In this document: in pieces, positions 4,997-5,980 of the stretch
Position numbering within the stretch: position 1 is the first letter of the stretch
Layout: each line of letters opens with the position of its first letter
Made by a program: the position numbers and the translations under genes
NCBI GenBank assembly: GCA_946221765.1
Contig: CAMIMK010000204.1
Location: 1-5,980, forward strand
DNA: 5,980 bases
Direction of reading: 5' to 3'
Origin: an uncultured Rhodovulum sp.
Lineage (GTDB): Bacteria; Pseudomonadota; Alphaproteobacteria; Rhodobacterales; Rhodobacteraceae
Notes under the pieces: generated by a model
Database searches by the model: none
Told to the model about the DNA's origin: nothing
The model's input: only the letters and a program-made list of their open reading frames with translations

Positions 4997-5467
4997 ATGC
5001 GGATCAATCTCCTGCGTGCCACCAGTCTCGCCGCTCTGGCGGCGGCCTCCCTCGCGGCCTGCGCGCCGAACCAGAGCGCGAATGTAATGCCCTCCTCGGC
5101 CGCGAACACCGCGTCCTCGGTCCAGCTCGGCGTCGTCACGGGCAGCCGTGCGGTCGAACTGCGGAACATGGGGCAGATGGACGAAGCCCTCGGCATGCTG
5201 GCCGGCGGCGTCGCGGGCGCGGCCGTGGGCAACCAGTTCGGCGGTGGCTCGGGCCAGGTGCTCGCGACCGGCGCCGGGGCCGTGGCCGGGGCCGCCATGG
5301 GCCGGCAGGCCGGCGAATACGTTGGCCGCGCCCAGTCGATCGAATGGTTCGTCCGCCTCGACGACGGCCGGGAAATCTCGGTCGTCCAGGGCGACCCGGT
5401 CTTCGGCGTCGGCCAGCGCGTGCGCGTGATCTCGAACGGCCAGACCACCCGGCTCGTCGCCGCCTGA
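4997..5467 (+). CDS. slyB: SlyB-like outer-membrane glycine-zipper lipoprotein
   Basis: A 156-residue lipoprotein precursor. The signal peptide MRINLLRATSLAALAAAS ends in lipobox L19-A20-A21-C22, so Cys22 should be lipidated; Ala23 at position +2 favours sorting to the outer membrane. A serine/asparagine-rich linker leads to SVQLGVVTGSRAVELR (41-56), equivalent to the YGTIVNVRPV stretch of E. coli SlyB. A glycine zipper follows at 70-104 (GGVAGAAVGNQFGGGSGQ, then ATGAGAVAGAAMG). The C-terminal part, LDDGREISVVQGD (121-133) and GVGQRVRVISNG (137-148), also parallels SlyB, and the length is nearly the same (155 in E. coli). In enterobacteria SlyB is linked to PhoP/Mg2+ stress and envelope integrity; whether that holds here is unknown. 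The start is supported by the signal peptide, with a purine-rich GAGAAAG as a modest ribosome-binding site. A broader label is '17 kDa surface antigen/glycine zipper protein'. Confidence 0.85.
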   Translation: MRINLLRATSLAALAAASLAACAPNQSANVMPSSAANTASSVQLGVVTGSRAVELRNMGQMDEALGMLAGGVAGAAVGNQFGGGSGQVLATGAGAVAGAAMGRQAGEYVGRAQSIEWFVRLDDGREISVVQGDPVFGVGQRVRVISNGQTTRLVAA

Positions 5468-5475
5468 CCGACCTG

Positions 5476-5498
5476 CGGGCGGACTCCCTGTCCGCCCG
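5476..5498 (+). terminator. Candidate slyB terminator hairpin lacking a T-run
   Basis: CGGGCGGA (5476-5483) and TCCGCCCG (5491-5498) form a perfect eight-pair stem with a seven-base loop, starting eight bases after the slyB stop codon. The position and stem are right for an intrinsic terminator. The following bases are GACGCAG with no T tract, so termination may be inefficient or the hairpin may only protect the 3' end. Confidence 0.45.
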
Positions 5499-5504
5499 GA
5501 CGCA

Positions 5505-5542
5505 GTCCCGCCCCTCGCCCCGCTCCGGGCGCGGCGCGGGAC
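5505..5542. repeat. Second GC hairpin between slyB and the oxidase-fold gene
   Basis: GTCCCGC (5505-5511) is complementary to GCGGGAC (5536-5542), enclosing a 24-base GC-rich loop that could pair further (CCG with CGG). It sits 26 bases before the next start codon. It could be part of a leader or a second 3'-end structure; in DNA this GC-rich it may also be incidental. Confidence 0.3.
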
Positions 5543-5567
5543 CCGCTGGCAGAGGGAGCGGCCCGCG

Positions 5568-5980
5568 ATGGCCCAGCAGTTTCCCGATATCTCGCCGGCA
5601 CTGGCGCGGTTCATCGCCGCGCAGCCGGTCTTCTTCACCGCGACCGCGACCGGAACCAGCCGCGTCAATGTCTCGCCCCGCGAGGGCGCGGCACTCCGGG
5701 TGCCCGGCCCCTCGGCCGTCGTCTATCTCGACCAGACCGGCAGCGGCAACGAGACCGCCGCCCATCTCCGGGCCGATGGCCGGATGACGGTGATGTTCTG
5801 CGCCTTCTCCGGCCCGCCGCGGATCCTGCGCCTCTACGGGCGCGGCCGGGTGATCCATCGCGACAGCTCCGAATTCGCCGAACTTCTCCAGCGCGACTAT
5901 GCCGGCGCGCTGCCGCCGGGAGCGCGCCAGATGGTGTGGCTCGACATCGACCTCGTGCAGACCTCCTGCGGCTATGGCGT
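5568..5980 (+). CDS. Pyridoxamine 5'-phosphate oxidase-fold family protein, N-terminal 137 codons (runs off window)
   Basis: The frame is open from the ATG at 5568 to the right edge. Residues 22-37 (FFTATATGTSRVNVSP), 52-65 (VYLDQTGSGNETAA), 76-95 (MFCAFSGPPRILRLYGRGRV) and the late DIDLVQTSCGYG (126-137) are the signature of a PPOX-fold family (Pfam PF01243-like) annotated in many alphaproteobacteria. The family forms split-barrel dimers that usually bind FMN, or sometimes F420 or heme. This subfamily is distinct from the true PdxH pyridoxamine-phosphate oxidase, and its substrate is unknown. GAGGGAG about nine bases upstream is a reasonable ribosome-binding site. It lies 100 bp after slyB on the same strand, separated by two hairpins, so co-transcription is uncertain. 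The C-terminal part is outside the window. Confidence 0.85.
   Translation, partial: MAQQFPDISPALARFIAAQPVFFTATATGTSRVNVSPREGAALRVPGPSAVVYLDQTGSGNETAAHLRADGRMTVMFCAFSGPPRILRLYGRGRVIHRDSSEFAELLQRDYAGALPPGARQMVWLDIDLVQTSCGYG

Noticed and set aside
4621..5668. Minus-strand frames crossing the hisC-slyB spacer and slyB, with repeated PGAAVA/PGRRSRV peptides
   Set aside because: The peptide repeats reflect the 28-bp tandem DNA repeat; the frames are antisense to slyB and lack recognisable domains.
4927..5787. Plus-strand frame of 286 codons covering slyB and the start of the oxidase-fold gene
   Set aside because: It is out of phase with two well-supported genes and has arginine/proline-rich shadow composition.

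Overview
The window is very GC-rich DNA with codon use saturated in G/C at third positions. Its proteins look most like those of Rhodobacterales (Alphaproteobacteria, Rhodobacteraceae-type). The clues are a small membrane protein of the kind labelled 'component of SufBCD complex' in that order, a hisC-tyrC pair, an extensin-like protein and a SlyB-type lipoprotein. The assignment comes from recognising protein families by eye, not from a database search.

Layout. Positions 1-4606 are on the minus strand and read right to left. They hold hisC (3509-4606), tyrC (2598-3509), an extensin-like secreted protein (1975-2601), a spacer of about 260 bp with repeats, a small multi-span membrane protein (1197-1712) and the first 380 codons of mfd (1140 down to the window edge). 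The first three genes are locked together by stop/start overlaps (TGATG, then ATGA), so they are almost certainly one translationally coupled operon. The last two may be a second unit: a weak promoter candidate lies before the membrane protein, and only 56 bp separate it from mfd.

Positions 4607-4996 are a divergent intergenic region of 390 bp with no credible gene and many symmetric elements. These are a perfect 22-bp palindrome against the hisC ribosome-binding site, a long GC hairpin, a G7/C7 hairpin, and two near-identical tandem 28-bp units with a decayed third copy. A good sigma70-like promoter overlaps the end of that third copy and reads into slyB.

The right side is on the plus strand: slyB (4997-5467), a 100-bp spacer with two GC hairpins, and a pyridoxamine-phosphate-oxidase-fold protein (5568 to the right edge, incomplete).

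Function. HisC and TyrC together fit the end of tyrosine/phenylalanine and histidine synthesis: HisC-type enzymes in this group can transaminate both histidinol phosphate and aromatic keto acids, and TyrC supplies the dehydrogenase step. The extensin-like protein looks periplasmic with a zinc-peptidase-like motif set and has no obvious tie to amino-acid synthesis. Mfd rescues stalled RNA polymerase and recruits nucleotide excision repair. SlyB is an outer-membrane glycine-zipper lipoprotein. I see no phage, insertion sequence, CRISPR array, tRNA or rRNA. This is mostly ordinary chromosomal housekeeping DNA; the two repeat-bearing spacers are the parts worth a second look.
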